Source: Sphagnum compactum (lineage: Eukaryota; Bryophyta; Sphagnopsida; Sphagnales). Taken from it: DNA of 64,000 bases. This document shows, piece after piece, positions 54,236 to 64,000 of this stretch. The stretch covers positions 3,203,267 through 3,267,266 of the forward strand of contig OZ234502.1 in the NCBI GenBank assembly GCA_965153455.1, in the 5' to 3' direction. Position numbers and translations under genes: made by a program. The first letter of the stretch is position 1; each line of letters begins with the position of its first letter. The notes beneath the pieces are model-generated. The model was given only the letters and a program-made list of their open reading frames with translations. It searched no databases and had not been told where the DNA came from.

Positions 54236-57200
54236 ATGGCGGAGAATGGAGGAGGAGCGAAGGTCGAGAAGGGAGGGGGAGGGATGAGGCAGCAGTTGCT
54301 GCACAAGGTGAGGAGACAGGCGGCCAAAGCCGTGCGCACTGTGCTGCACGGAGATGAACAGCGGAAGGCGTCGGGTTCCATTCGCTCGCTCGTTTATGCA
54401 CCTTCCGTGGTGGCCAAGAAGGCTACTCTCGCCCTCACGTGCCACACTTTGAAATGTCAGCTTCGACCACGTACTGTATGTAATTAGGCGGTTGAGTTAC
54501 ACTAGATTCCACATTTCTTTGCTAGTGATGGCGATGCATATCAGAGATTGGAAATCTGTTGTTAGAAAATTGGAGTTGGTGTGGAGAACGAGGATTCTAG
54601 CTCACAGTATTATTACGGTTAAGATTTCTTTCTGTCAGTTACAGTAGATTCTACGTTTCTTTGCTGGTGATGCGATGCATATCAGCGATTGAAAATCTGT
54701 TGTTCGAAAATTGGAGTTGGTGTGGAGAACGAGAATTTTAGCTCACAGCAATATTAGGGTTTAGGGTTTAGATTTCTGTGTGACAGTTATAGTAGATTCT
54801 ACATTTCTTTGCTGGTGACGAGATGCATATCAGAGATTGGAAATCTGTGTTAGAAAATTGGAGTCAGTGTGAAGAATGAGAATTCTAGCTCACAGTATCA
54901 TTAGGGTTTAGGGTTTAGATTTCTTTGTGACAGTCACAGTAGATTCTACATTTCTTTGCAGGTGATGCGATCCATATCAATTATTGGAAATCTGTGTTAA
55001 AAAATTGGAGTTGGTGTGGAGAACATGAATTCTAGCTCACAGTAGCATTATGGTTTAGGGTTGGGGGTTTAGATTTATTTTTGACATGGTAGTTGCTGTG
55101 GCTATGCACCTTGTGGGGGAGCAGATTTGCCAGTCTTGAAGGAGATATTGTGTTCAACAGACTTGCTCAGTGGCAAGAAAAAGGTCTCTAGACTTCTTGT
55201 GGGATCCTACTAATTTACATGCATACTTTTTTCCAGGGATCTACTGCTGACTTCCAGACATTTGATTCTTCTGTTTAGATTTGATGCCTTCTGGTTCATT
55301 GTATGAGCAGTGCAGTCAATGGAAGAATGTGGTGTATACATATTTTGTTTTGCCTGAAGAAACTGTTATGTGGAATTTGCTTGTTTTCTGTGACCTAGTG
55401 TTGTTATCTGTCTAGAAACTCCAATTGGTGAACTGCTCCCCAGTTGAGCACTAAAAGAACCTCTTGTTGCTTTCATATACAAACCTGCCTCACCTCTCAT
55501 CATTTTTTAGGTTTGCAACAAAGGCGTATCATGCATCTGACTTAAACTTTTGCTGGTGACTGGGTATGGCTAAAAACAGATTCCTGAGGAGCTTGTGTAT
55601 GTGCTAGTTTGTGACCTTTTATTTGGCCAGGTTTCTTTCCATCTCCTTTGCCTTCAGTTGTCAGCACATTTTAGTACTGGGCATGCATGTGGGTGATCAG
55701 ATCTAGTGCAAAAGAGAGGGAAACACCTGCAACTACCTACAAGTGTAGGAGGGCTGTAGAACATGTGCAAGATATTCTTCCAAAGATAGGAGGGTGAAGT
55801 TTGACTCTGAATTTCTTTGTTCTTTACCAACTGAGGTGTGGGTAGGAGGTGGTAGGATCTGGGGATGCTGAGAAGGTGGTTTTGTCCCGAAAGAGTGCAT
55901 TACGATCTGCATTGGCACGTCTTCTGGTGAAGAAGAATGTGGCAAGTGCTGATGAGTTGTTATCCTCAGAAGTGTCCAACCCTGGTATTCTTTTCATCCA
56001 GGCTTTATGGTCAACTTTACTCATGAAGCTTAAATCTTGTTCATATGGTCTTATCTTCCTCCGTGCTACAGTGCAGGATTGGAGAAGCTCAAGTGGGTTT
56101 GCTTGTTAATTCAGTTTACTATGTGAAATGGTCTTGTCTGTGGTCCTGTTTCTCAGACAGAGAGTTTGTTTCCTATCCCTGATTTACCTTCCAGACTATT
56201 CTCTCTCTAGTTCTCCTGCAGCCTAAACATTTTTGCAACAATTCATCCTATGCACATTCATTGCAAATGGTTGTTTTTACTGGTCTTCTTGCAGTCCCTG
56301 CTATGCCTCGGTATGTGCGAGTCAACACACTGAAAATCAGCTTTGTGGAAGCTCTGAGAAGTCTCCAGGAAGTTAGCCATGAGGTGCATATATTTTTCTG
56401 GGCACTTGCTGCTTTTGCACTCACTCTTACAAGAAAAGGGCATCAGCCATGTACCAGATTTGCTACTGCTTGCCTTTGCTTCTTCCTGTGTGTATGGCTT
56501 GCTACTATATGTTTCACATTGAAGTGATCATCCTATCCTTTCATCTGCTTGTTGGTGCTGGGTAGGTTGAGCAAGACAATCTCATACCAGATTTGCTGGT
56601 GCTACCTGCAGGCACAGATCTACATAAGCACCCTCTTGTCTTGCAGGGCTCATTGCTGCTGCAGGTAGATCTCTCTGATAACTCCATGTTTAAGCTTTGA
56701 AAGATTGTTCACTACAGGTTGTATCTGTTGACCTGAAGATGATTTGAGGAAAGCTCTTTACAGTGTTTTTGCCACGGACTGACATGCCTTGTTTATTACA
56801 GGGGAAGGCAAGCTGTATGCCAGCACAGGCTTTGGCTCCAGTTCCTGGCTGGGAGGTAACTATCAGCAATCATAGTCGTGTGTACAACTGGGTTGTTTGT
56901 CCTGTTCTTTTATCACAGTCTGATTTCATTTCAATAAAGTGTATGAGAGAAGCTGAAAATCCAAGGGTCCTTTGCAGGTACTGGATGCCTGTGCAGCCCC
57001 TGGGAACAAGACTGTCCAGCTTGCTGCTCTCATGAAAGGACAGGGGAGGGTGATTGCATGTGAAGTCAATGAGAATAGGGTGAAGAGATTACGTGAAACT
57101 GTGTGCCTTGCAGGAGCTTCCAGTATCCCCCCTAAAATCTGTGATGCAAGTAGCTGGTATGCTATTCCTTTTTGTCTTCCAAGAAGTTGAATCAAAGTTC

Positions 57201-58836
57201 CCACAATTTGCTGTTCCTGACTTGATTCAGATGTGGAGGTCTGGCATCAAGACTTTTTGAGGATAGATCCTACTCTACCTGAGTTTGCTAAGGTATAGTG
57301 CATGCATGGTGTTGCCTGAACTTGATTTTGTGTTTGTAGACTTCTCTCAAGATGAGTTTCTGATAGCAGTGAATGGCTTTCTTATACCTGTGTATCTATC
57401 TGCAATGTATGCAAAGCCTGTCAAGTCATAGGTATTCTGTATTTGTGTAGTGAAATATTTTTATGCACATATGTGAAGGCAGACACTTGGGTTCTGTTAT
57501 CTGGCAATTTCTGGTCGTGACTTAATTGCTTGTCTGTATCATGAACAGGTGAAGGGTATACTTCTTGACCCCTCATGCTCAGGGTCAGGCACCAGTGTGC
57601 AACGCTTGGATCACCTCCTTCCATCAGCTGCAGAAGGTAGGGTGGTACTTCTTTTTCACTACCTGATAGCACACAGATACTGAGACCACACTGATTTTGA
57701 ACCTACTAAAATTAGATGTGTTGTAATGATTAGCTGCCTGTGGTATATTTATAGGAGGCAGGGTGCAGGGGGCCCCAACCACTATCCTTCATGCCTTTGG
57801 GCTAGGTGCTTGCTTGTACAGGAACAAGCTGTACCCATTATGTACAACCCACCATCTGCAACTCATTTCACCATGTTTTTTTTGCAGGAAGAAGTGAGGA
57901 TGATTTAGAGAAACAAAGAGTGGAACAGTTGGCAAGGTTTCAGCAAACAGCTCTCCTGCATGCTCTCTCGTGTTAGTACAGTTTTTCCTCCATCTTTATT
58001 ATTCGGCCCATTATAGTTTGGAAGTGTGGTAAGACTTGGACATTAGAATTCGATTATTACTGATCTGGAATATTGTGACTGAATGATGCATGCACATTGG
58101 TATTTTTTGAGAATCTTCTACTTAATTGGGTGGGTACCCTTTGAAAGAAGAACCCAGTACACCTCAGATGAAGTCTCATTGAGCTTTGGTACAAAAGATA
58201 TCTTCTTTGTCATACACTAGTGTGGAAAGAAAAATTCTAACATAGTATTGTTGTGGATTGTTTGCAGTTCCAGCAGTTGAAAGAGTTGTGTACAGCACTT
58301 GCTCCATTCATCAGAGGGAAAATGAAGATGTTGTTCACTTTGTGCTGCCTCAAGCAAATGCCCAAGGCTTCCAACTAGCATCACCGTTCCCAAGCTGGCC
58401 TCATCGGGGACTACCTGTCTTTGACGGTGGTAAGTACAGTTTACTGTTTCTGTTTCTGTGCATTGTGTTACCACTGATGCAGTGTGTATGAGATAGAGTG
58501 TGGGGTTCAGTTATTTCCAACAATTCTGACCACTTGGTGTCAATGTTTGCAGCTCACCACCTTTTGCGCACAGATCCTTCACGGGATAACATGGATGGAT
58601 TCTTTGTTGCCCTGTTTGTCCAAAATGCTACGGGGGTGGATGAATTATGTACAGGGGTTATCCACACGAGTGATAAAAATCATACGGAGTCCCCAATAGT
58701 TGAGATTTTTCCTTCTGTGGCCAAAGCACAGAGCTCCATACTTCGAAGGAGGAAATTAAAGCGCAAGCGAAAGAAGGAGCAGCTTGTGCTTCAATCCTCG
58801 GCCTATGGAGCCACCACACCCACAACTTGCTCATAA
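54236..58836 (+). CDS. NSUN5: NSUN5-type 25S/28S rRNA cytosine-C5 methyltransferase
   Basis: SAM-dependent RNA m5C methyltransferase (NOL1/NOP2/Sun class; yeast Rcm1), which modifies a conserved cytosine of large-subunit rRNA. Thirteen exons: 54236-54455, 55134-55183, 55580-55630, 55846-55984, 56295-56383, 56566-56664, 56802-56855, 56978-57122, 57231-57292, 57549-57636, 57888-57971, 58268-58429 and 58553-58836; 1527 bases, 508 residues, all phases consistent. Plant NSUN5 landmarks in order: KVRRQAAKAVRTVLHG, ELVYVLVCDLLFGQ, RYVRVNTLKIS, then SAM motif I LDACAAPGNKT (about 236), LLDPSCSGSGT (motif IV, Cys313) and VVYSTCSIHQRENED (motif VI, Cys372, the expected nucleophile). Both Cys are present, so the enzyme looks active. 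The C-terminus is basic (RRRKLKRKRKKEQ), suiting a nucleolar location. Exon 1 and 2 borders are the least certain, and intron 1 contains a minisatellite. Confidence 0.95.
54497..55085. repeat. Tandem array in NSUN5 intron 1, unit about 147 bp, four copies
   Basis: Copies start near 54497, 54639, 54787 and 54934 with AGTAGATTCTACATTTCTTTG or close variants. Each carries GATGCATATCAGAGATTGG, AAAATTGGAGTTGGTGTGG and TAGCTCACAG. Copies 2 to 4 end in TTAGGGTTTAGGGTTTAG or a near relative; copy 1 has only a remnant. The array fills most of the intron and gradually diverges. Confidence 0.9.
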
Positions 58837-60345
58837 ACCATCTGCAAAACAAGCTAAGAAATTGCATCTTTTGTAGCAATCTCAGCATGTACATCAACGT
58901 CTTGCTCGCCGCTATATTTTATGCAATCAGAGTATTGTTGGGTTACTCGAGGTCAGCAAAGTGTTTTTATGATGAACATCTATATTTGTCTTTTCATTTG
59001 TAATTTAATGATCTGTTTTGATCTTCAAAAAAGCTATTGTTCCAATCATCGATAAAAATACCAAAAAAAGAATATAATTTTTTTTTTCCCCTTTTTGAAT
59101 GAGGAAAAAAACCTGGGTCATGCACACTGTGGGTCATGCATGCATTGTGATAATAAAGGTTCATTAATTCAAGCAATATGTTATTGATGGAAACAATTTT
59201 ATTTTTTTAAAACACTAGAATACAAAATAGTTTTTGCATTAAACATCTAAATTTCTCTTTTGATTTCTTATTTTAAAATTAATAAAAATTTGTCAAAACA
59301 CTTGTTGTACCAATTAATCATCATTAAGAATATGAAAAGATAAAATATTCTTTTGAAATGAGGAAAGAAACAATAACTTTTGAAAAGTTGTAAAACATAA
59401 TATAGGAATCTATATTATGTATTGCATATTAATCTATATAATTAATTTAATTAGGCTTTAATTATATAGATTAATATATAATAATTAAAGCCTAATTGTG
59501 GGGAAAAAGAAAAGGGAAAAAGCAAAAGCCCTTTATATCTCAGATTTTTTACCTTCACTTTTTGGCCTTACCTGACCTAATGTGTACTTGAGGGTTTTTT
59601 ACCTTCACTTCAAAGTTGTGGGCAGGTAATTATTTTGAGGTAAGTAGTAAAAAGGGTGAGTATGTAAAATATTTCATCCTATATTTTAAGTCAAATATGC
59701 TTTCCAAGTAGTTTTTTTTTTTTTTTCTTTTTTTTTTTGGTGATGAAATTTTTGTTTGTAGCCAAAGTGGCTATCATCCATGGGAAGATGTAGTAGATAA
59801 AAAGTGGCAATCACACCTAGGAAGATTTAGCCAAATGTGGATATTAACCAGAAATAAAGTACAAATCTTTATCACCCTTCTATATTTTTGGCTACACAAT
59901 AAAACCAAATATACGAATCTGGTGATTTTTCCCTTTTTTTTGGCGATTGAAAACTTTCAAAAAATTACTGCTTTTTTTTAATCTTTTTTAATCTGGCTTT
60001 TTGGCGAAAATTTGTGATGAAAAAAATCGTGGGTTCCGAGCCCCTTTGCAATGGATTTGATTATGAAGGATTTGATTTGAATCGCCGCCAAATCGCCGCA
60101 ACTGACTAGTGAATACTTTTCCTTTTTTTTTTTGTTTTTTCTTTTTTTTTTTGGATACTAAGATGAATTTAACCAACTAGTAAATAATTTTTCTTTTTTT
60201 CTTTTTATTTCTTTTTTGTACTTATTGTGAACAAGATGAATTTTATGGTGACCAAAGAGTGAGTTTTTTTTCCCTTAAAAAAAAATTTTTTTTTACATGT
60301 TTTGAAAAATCATGTAATTTAGGGTTTTAGGGACTCATTATATTG
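58837..60345. other. Intergenic spacer with T-rich tracts
   Basis: Several poly-T/poly-A runs (59710-59740, 60120-60150). A palindromic AT hairpin lies at about 59432-59480 (TTAATCTATATAATTAA and its complement). TAGCCAAAGTGGCTA at 59759 and TTAGCCAAATGTGG at 59827 belong to a dispersed motif family. No gene recognised. Confidence 0.5.
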
Positions 60346-60960
60346 TCATGAAATATCACACATGTAAAAAGCACATGTATTTATTATGCAAATGAGTTGT
60401 TGAAATTCTTCATTGGGTTGGAGATTTTTTTTGGGAATTGCCTAATTTTGATTTTTGTACTTAGAAAAATCAAAATAAAAATTGTTACTTTGTTTGCCTT
60501 GATTCCTTTCATGAAATATCACACAAGTAAAAAGGACATATTATTTATTTATTATGCAATTGAGTTATTGAAATTCTTCATTTGGGTTGGAGATTTTTTT
60601 GGAATTGCCTATTTTGGTAGTTAGGAAAAAAAAAAAACCTTTTTACTTTTGTTTGCCTCGATTCCTTTCATGAAATATCATACAAGTAAAAAGGCCATAT
60701 ATTTACTTTTTTTGTGCAAATGGGTTGTTGAAATTCTTCATTGGGTTGGAGATTTTTGGCTATTTTTCATTTTTTGTTGTTTAGAAAAAAATTTATAATT
60801 TATTTTTAAAATTAAAAAAAAAACTTGTTAATTTGTTTGCCTTGATTCCTTTCATGAAATTTCACACAAGTAAAAAGGATATATATTTATTATGCAATTG
60901 AGTTGTTGAAATTCTTCATTAGTTTGGAGATTTTTTTGAAATTGGCCTATTTATTTAGTG
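60346..60960. repeat. Tandem repeat, unit about 160-184 bp, four copies
   Basis: Copies begin TCATGAAATATCACAC at 60346, 60509, 60668 and 60852. Each contains AAGTAAAAAGG, then TATTTATTATGCAA, GTTGTTGAAATTCTTCATT and TTGGAGATTTTTTT. Spacing varies with the length of T/A runs. It is AT-rich and non-coding; short frames such as MLKFFIGLEIF are by-products of the repeat. Confidence 0.85.
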
Positions 60961-61769
60961 GAAGCATTCCAAGAGGAGAAGCACCAATCTTTGAAGGCTT
61001 TTGTTCAGTTGCACCACCAACCCAAATACACAAGAATGTGATGCTAATTTGCAAAAGGCAATGTTTTCTACGACCCCACTTGTTTATTTAATTTTATAGG
61101 TATATATTCTTTCAGCTTTTTTGTTTTGTTTTGTTTTGTTTCACATTTTCTTTTACTCTTCTCTCTAACTTGTAGCCAAATTTGGCTAAGTCCTCTTGTG
61201 GAGGATAGCTACTCCACCCACCTCAATGAAATTGAAAATAAAATTGAATTGAATGCTTCACAAGAGCATCAATAAAAATAAATGCCTATTTTGGAATGAT
61301 CAACTCTAATGATTGGTTGAAGTGTTGAAGAAATATCAACAATCTTTTCCTTTTTGATTAATACTATGTTACCCCCAAAAAAAAAAAAAAAAAACATTGG
61401 CACTTATTTATTTATGGGTGAAGTTTGAAGAAATTTTAATAAATACTCCATCTTGAATGTGTGAAATATTTAACAATGCTCTAGGAAATGGAAATTGCTC
61501 TAAAACAGAAATCAAGGTCATAGAGCTCAAATATGACATCCTCAAGAGAGTCAAGGTCTAAGAGTTAAATACAATATTTCAATTTCTTTGGAGTTAAGTA
61601 CAGTCAAATAGAAAGGCATCACTCAAGAAGGTGGAGGAAGGTACTAATAGTGTATAGACTAAGTGGTGAATTTTTCAGCGGTCTGCTGCACTTGGTCAAG
61701 GTTTCTCATCTCTTGCACACATCATAGCTAGTGCACCTTTGTCACTAGTCAATTTGTGTTAAACGACAA
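60961..61769. other. Spacer; contains another TAGCCAAATTTGGCTA palindrome
   Basis: TTGTAGCCAAATTTGGCTAA at about 61168-61187, preceded by CTTCTCTCTAAC as at 51330. A long A run lies near 61378. No gene recognised. Confidence 0.45.
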
Positions 61770-61789
61770 CTTAAGTAAGCTTAAGTAAG

Positions 61790-61903
61790 CTTAAGTCTTC
61801 TTCGATATCGTTCATTGTCATTTTGTAACCATGAGTCTTCTTTGAACTTAAGTCTTCTTTGATATCGTTCATTCTCATTTTGTAACCGTGAGTCTTCTTT
61901 GAA
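61790..61903. repeat. 57-bp tandem duplication
   Basis: CTTAAGTCTTCTTCGATATC, then GTTCATTGTCATTTTGTAACC and GAGTCTTCTTTGAA, is repeated immediately with four or five substitutions. Just upstream, AAGCTTAAGTAAGCTTAAG is a short tandem of its own. Confidence 0.8.
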
Positions 61904-62051
61904 TAGTGTCTTTACCTGATTTTTTTGTCGATTGTTTGTTTTTGTTTTTTCTTTGGGTTGTGTCTACTTGTGTTCTCATTAGCCTAATACTTTTGATGAA
62001 TGGGTTCCCCATCTTTGATTTTTATTTACAGGATTTTTTAAATTTACTGTG

Positions 62052-62275
62052 TGTGGCTAACCTTGGCCAAGTGGGGCCACACACCCAAGTAAGGTTTTAA
62101 AAAATTAAAATAAATCTAACTGGTTGGTCCTGCCCAGCTCAGCTGAGTGAAGTGGGGCAAATAAGCTAACCCCAGTAAGGTAAACAAAAACAAAATTCTA
62201 AACCGGTTCATTCTGCCCAGTCCAGTGAAGCGAAGTGGGCCCAAGAGGGGCTAATCCCAGTAGCTCAAACTTCCA
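62052..62275. repeat. Imperfect GC-richer repeats upstream of NRT2
   Basis: Two or three diverged units of about 75 bases contain TGCCCAG, then AGTGAAG-GAAGTGGG, GCTAA-CCCAGTA and a poly-A spacer (62130-62200 and 62210-62275), plus a related GGCCAAGTGGGGCCACAC unit at 62060. They resemble tandemly duplicated SINE-like or MITE-like fragments, but no diagnostic promoter boxes were identified. Confidence 0.5.
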
Positions 62276-63574
62276 ACTAACAGCCGCTTCGCAGGCGAAA
62301 GAGAGGGACACTTTTGAAGTGCGCCCTTCTTTTTTTTGCTGCGTTTCTTTCCTTTTTTCTTTCTCTTGGCCTCGTCGCTCGCGAGCGAGCGAGCTCGCAT
62401 ACGGGACGCGGCTACGCCCACAGAGAGCCTTGACGCAGAATCAGCAGCCAAAAAAAAAAAGCGCAGATCCAGGGATATTATTAATTAGCGCCTTGCACAG
62501 GTGGTGTGTATTTGTTCCAAGCTCCCCCTCCCCGTAAAAGCGATCCTGGATTCTTGTGACGATCCAAGCTTGTGGCAGCAAGCTTTGCACTCTTGTAACT
62601 GGTAGCTTTTTGTTGGTTTGTTTTCTTGCTTTTTTTGGGGGGGGGGATTTTGTTTTGGGGCTTTTGGGGATTTTATTTTTCTTTTTTGCAATTTTTATAT
62701 ATTGTTTGTGGACTAAATTCTCCTCCTATAAAACTGCTTTTGCTCCCACAAGTTCTCTTCAGATTCTCTCCAAGCAAATTGAAGCCTGGATTGGTGGTTC
62801 TCTGGTTTGGTCTTGCGAGAGAGAGAGAGTACATTCCATTCCATTCCATTCCAGCTGCTGCTGCTGCTGCTGCTGACCCCAAGGTTCCTCATCAATAGTT
62901 GTGGTAGGAAAATCCACTCTTCCTTCCATGATTTATTAGTCTTCTGTTGTTGTTGTTGTGGGTGTAGAAATTCTTCAGACTAGTGAACTCGTGTTCTTTT
63001 GTGTGTTTGTTTGTTGCTTTGATATCGGGACTCGACTGGATTCTCATTTTGTGACCGTCGAAGAATCCTCCACGGATCTTTGGACTCTGATTTTCACCAA
63101 AGTTCCAAAACCCAATTTTATTTATTTACTTTTTTTTTTCTCAGGCTGATTGTCGAAGGTTTGTTTTTCTTTTGGCAAATGGTGTACTTTGGATTCAGAA
63201 GACTATGCTGTTGAGGAACGCGACTTGGTGATCGATTTCTCTCTCGAGTTCTTGGTGGTGCGAATTGGCAGAAGTCTTATAGATTGCAAAAGTGCAGAGG
63301 CGAAATCACTGGGTCCTTGCATTGCCTAACTTCCCAAATTTGCAGAAGAAGAAGAAAGAGCTTGAAGGGTTGAGAAGAAGAAGAAAGGGACTTCGCTCCC
63401 CCAGTCCTTCTGCAGCGCTTGGGGAAAAAGTCTGGTGGGTGCATCGGGAAGCAAGCAAGCAAGCAAGAAAGAAAGAAAGAAGACTTGGGTGTTTGTTTTT
63501 GGGAGCTCCTCGACATCAACTGCGTAGAATTCTGCATTTGAGCCTGGGTCCGCCTCCGTCGGTGGTCGACAACG
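62276..63574 (+). promoter_or_regulatory. NRT2 promoter and long 5' leader
   Basis: The sequence is less AT-rich than the spacer. It includes a palindromic GCTCGCGAGCGAGCGAGC patch near 62379, a GA tract at 62815-62828, (ATTCC)n and (GCT)n runs at 62833-62875, and AAGCAAGCAAG/AAAGAAAG runs at 63449-63481. Pyrimidine-rich leaders and CAGGCT/GTAGG-like sites suggest transcription starts after about 62500, possibly with a leader intron, but this cannot be settled by eye. No upstream coding frame with similarity was seen. Confidence 0.45.
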
Positions 63575-64000
63575 ATGGCGGATCAGACGACATCAAGCGT
63601 TGGGTATGATGAGGAAGGGAAGGGAGAGCCAGGAAGCTCCATGCATGGAGTAACAGGAAGAGAGCCAGTGTTCGCAATCAATGCAGACGGAGGCAAGAAC
63701 ACGGTAGATCCCACGGCGCACTTCAGTCTGCCAGTGGACTCAGAGCACAAGGCGACGGTCTTCAAGCCCTGGCGCTTCGAGAAACCACATATGCGCACAT
63801 TCCATCTCTCCTGGATCTCCTTCTTCACTTGCTTCATGTCGACATTCGCAGCGCCGCCTCTCATTCCCGTCATCCGCGACAACCTCAACATGACAGCCAA
63901 AGACATCTCCAACGCTTCCGTGGCTTCCGTCTCCGGCTCTGTCGCTTCTCGTCTTCTCATGGGTCCTCTCTGCGACCTCATCGGACCACGCTACGCCTGC
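63575..64000 (+). CDS. NRT2: NRT2 high-affinity nitrate transporter (N-terminal 142 codons; runs off window)
   Basis: Major facilitator (nitrate/nitrite porter) importing nitrate with protons at the plasma membrane; in most plants it acts with NAR2/NRT3. The ATG at 63575 opens a frame that stays open to the last base. The plant-type N-terminus is present: [17 protein letters not shown], then [15 protein letters not shown], then [17 protein letters not shown], which starts membrane helix 1. [16 protein letters not shown] follows, then helix 2 [27 protein letters not shown] is the MFS loop 2-3 motif (G-x-x-D-x-x-G-x-R). No intron is seen so far. The first 25 residues are longer than in many angiosperm NRT2 proteins. 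The remaining ten helices lie beyond the window. Confidence 0.95.
   Translation, partial: MADQTTSSVGYDEEGKGEPGSSMHGVTGREPVFAINADGGKNTVDPTAHFSLPVDSEHKATVFKPWRFEKPHMRTFHLSWISFFTCFMSTFAAPPLIPVIRDNLNMTAKDISNASVASVSGSVASRLLMGPLCDLIGPRYAC

Noticed and set aside
54497-55085. CRISPR-like regular repeats
   Set aside because: The units are about 147 bases with no unique spacers, inside an intron of a plant gene; ordinary minisatellite. The same applies to the arrays at 21989 and 60346.
59432-59480. AT-rich palindrome as a terminator or RNA gene
   Set aside because: It is a short AT hairpin in a plant spacer with no adjacent gene end or RNA-gene sequence; chance in AT-rich DNA is likely.

Overview
This window is nuclear DNA of a land plant. 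All protein-coding genes recognised have introns with GT-AG (once GC-AG) borders. Their best family matches are plant proteins: a RIN4/NOI protein, an HMA5-type copper pump, a plant NRT2 nitrate transporter and plant DCI1. Arabidopsis-type telomere motifs (TTTAGGG / CCCTAAA) are scattered through promoters and introns. Long AT-rich spacers and decayed transposons fit a moderately large, gene-sparse genome. I cannot place the species; a non-flowering lineage (bryophyte, lycophyte or fern) is a guess only.

Layout. 1-6.1 kb: the 5' ten exons of PEX6 (minus strand, 3' end outside the window). 7.4-9.5 kb: exon-like fragments of an unrecognised minus-strand gene, then a 319-bp near-perfect inverted repeat (9510-9828). 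10-32 kb: an AT-rich desert with two broken hAT-like transposase relics (about 12-13.9 kb and 17.4-18.7 kb), a roughly 205-bp tandem array (22.0-22.6 kb), ancient direct and inverted duplications (19.2-21.2 kb) and a dispersed repeat pair (16.9 and 29.65 kb). 32.7-33.8 kb: DCI1, a two-exon peroxisomal dienoyl-CoA isomerase ending in SKL. 34.9-38.9 kb: a ten-exon FAH-domain hydrolase. 39.9-43.3 kb: a RIN4-like protein, divergent from the hydrolase across a shared 1-kb promoter. 46.0-50.2 kb: an eight-exon HMA5-like copper P1B-ATPase with an in-frame TAA. 54.2-58.8 kb: a 13-exon NSUN5-type rRNA m5C methyltransferase with a telomere-motif minisatellite in intron 1. 58.8-62.3 kb: AT-rich spacer with tandem repeats. 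63.6-64.0 kb: start of an NRT2 nitrate transporter that runs off the right edge.

The genes are unrelated housekeeping, metabolic and transport loci and form no operon or cluster. The one functional link is that PEX6 recycles PEX5, the receptor that would import the SKL-tailed DCI1; this is probably coincidental. I found no convincing new multi-gene system. The most notable items are the premature stop and the lost Cys in the copper ATPase, the hairpin element at 9.5 kb, the telomere-motif minisatellite in NSUN5 intron 1, and a GC-AG intron in the hydrolase gene. Exon borders were assigned by eye from splice consensus, reading phase and protein-family similarity; no transcript data were available.
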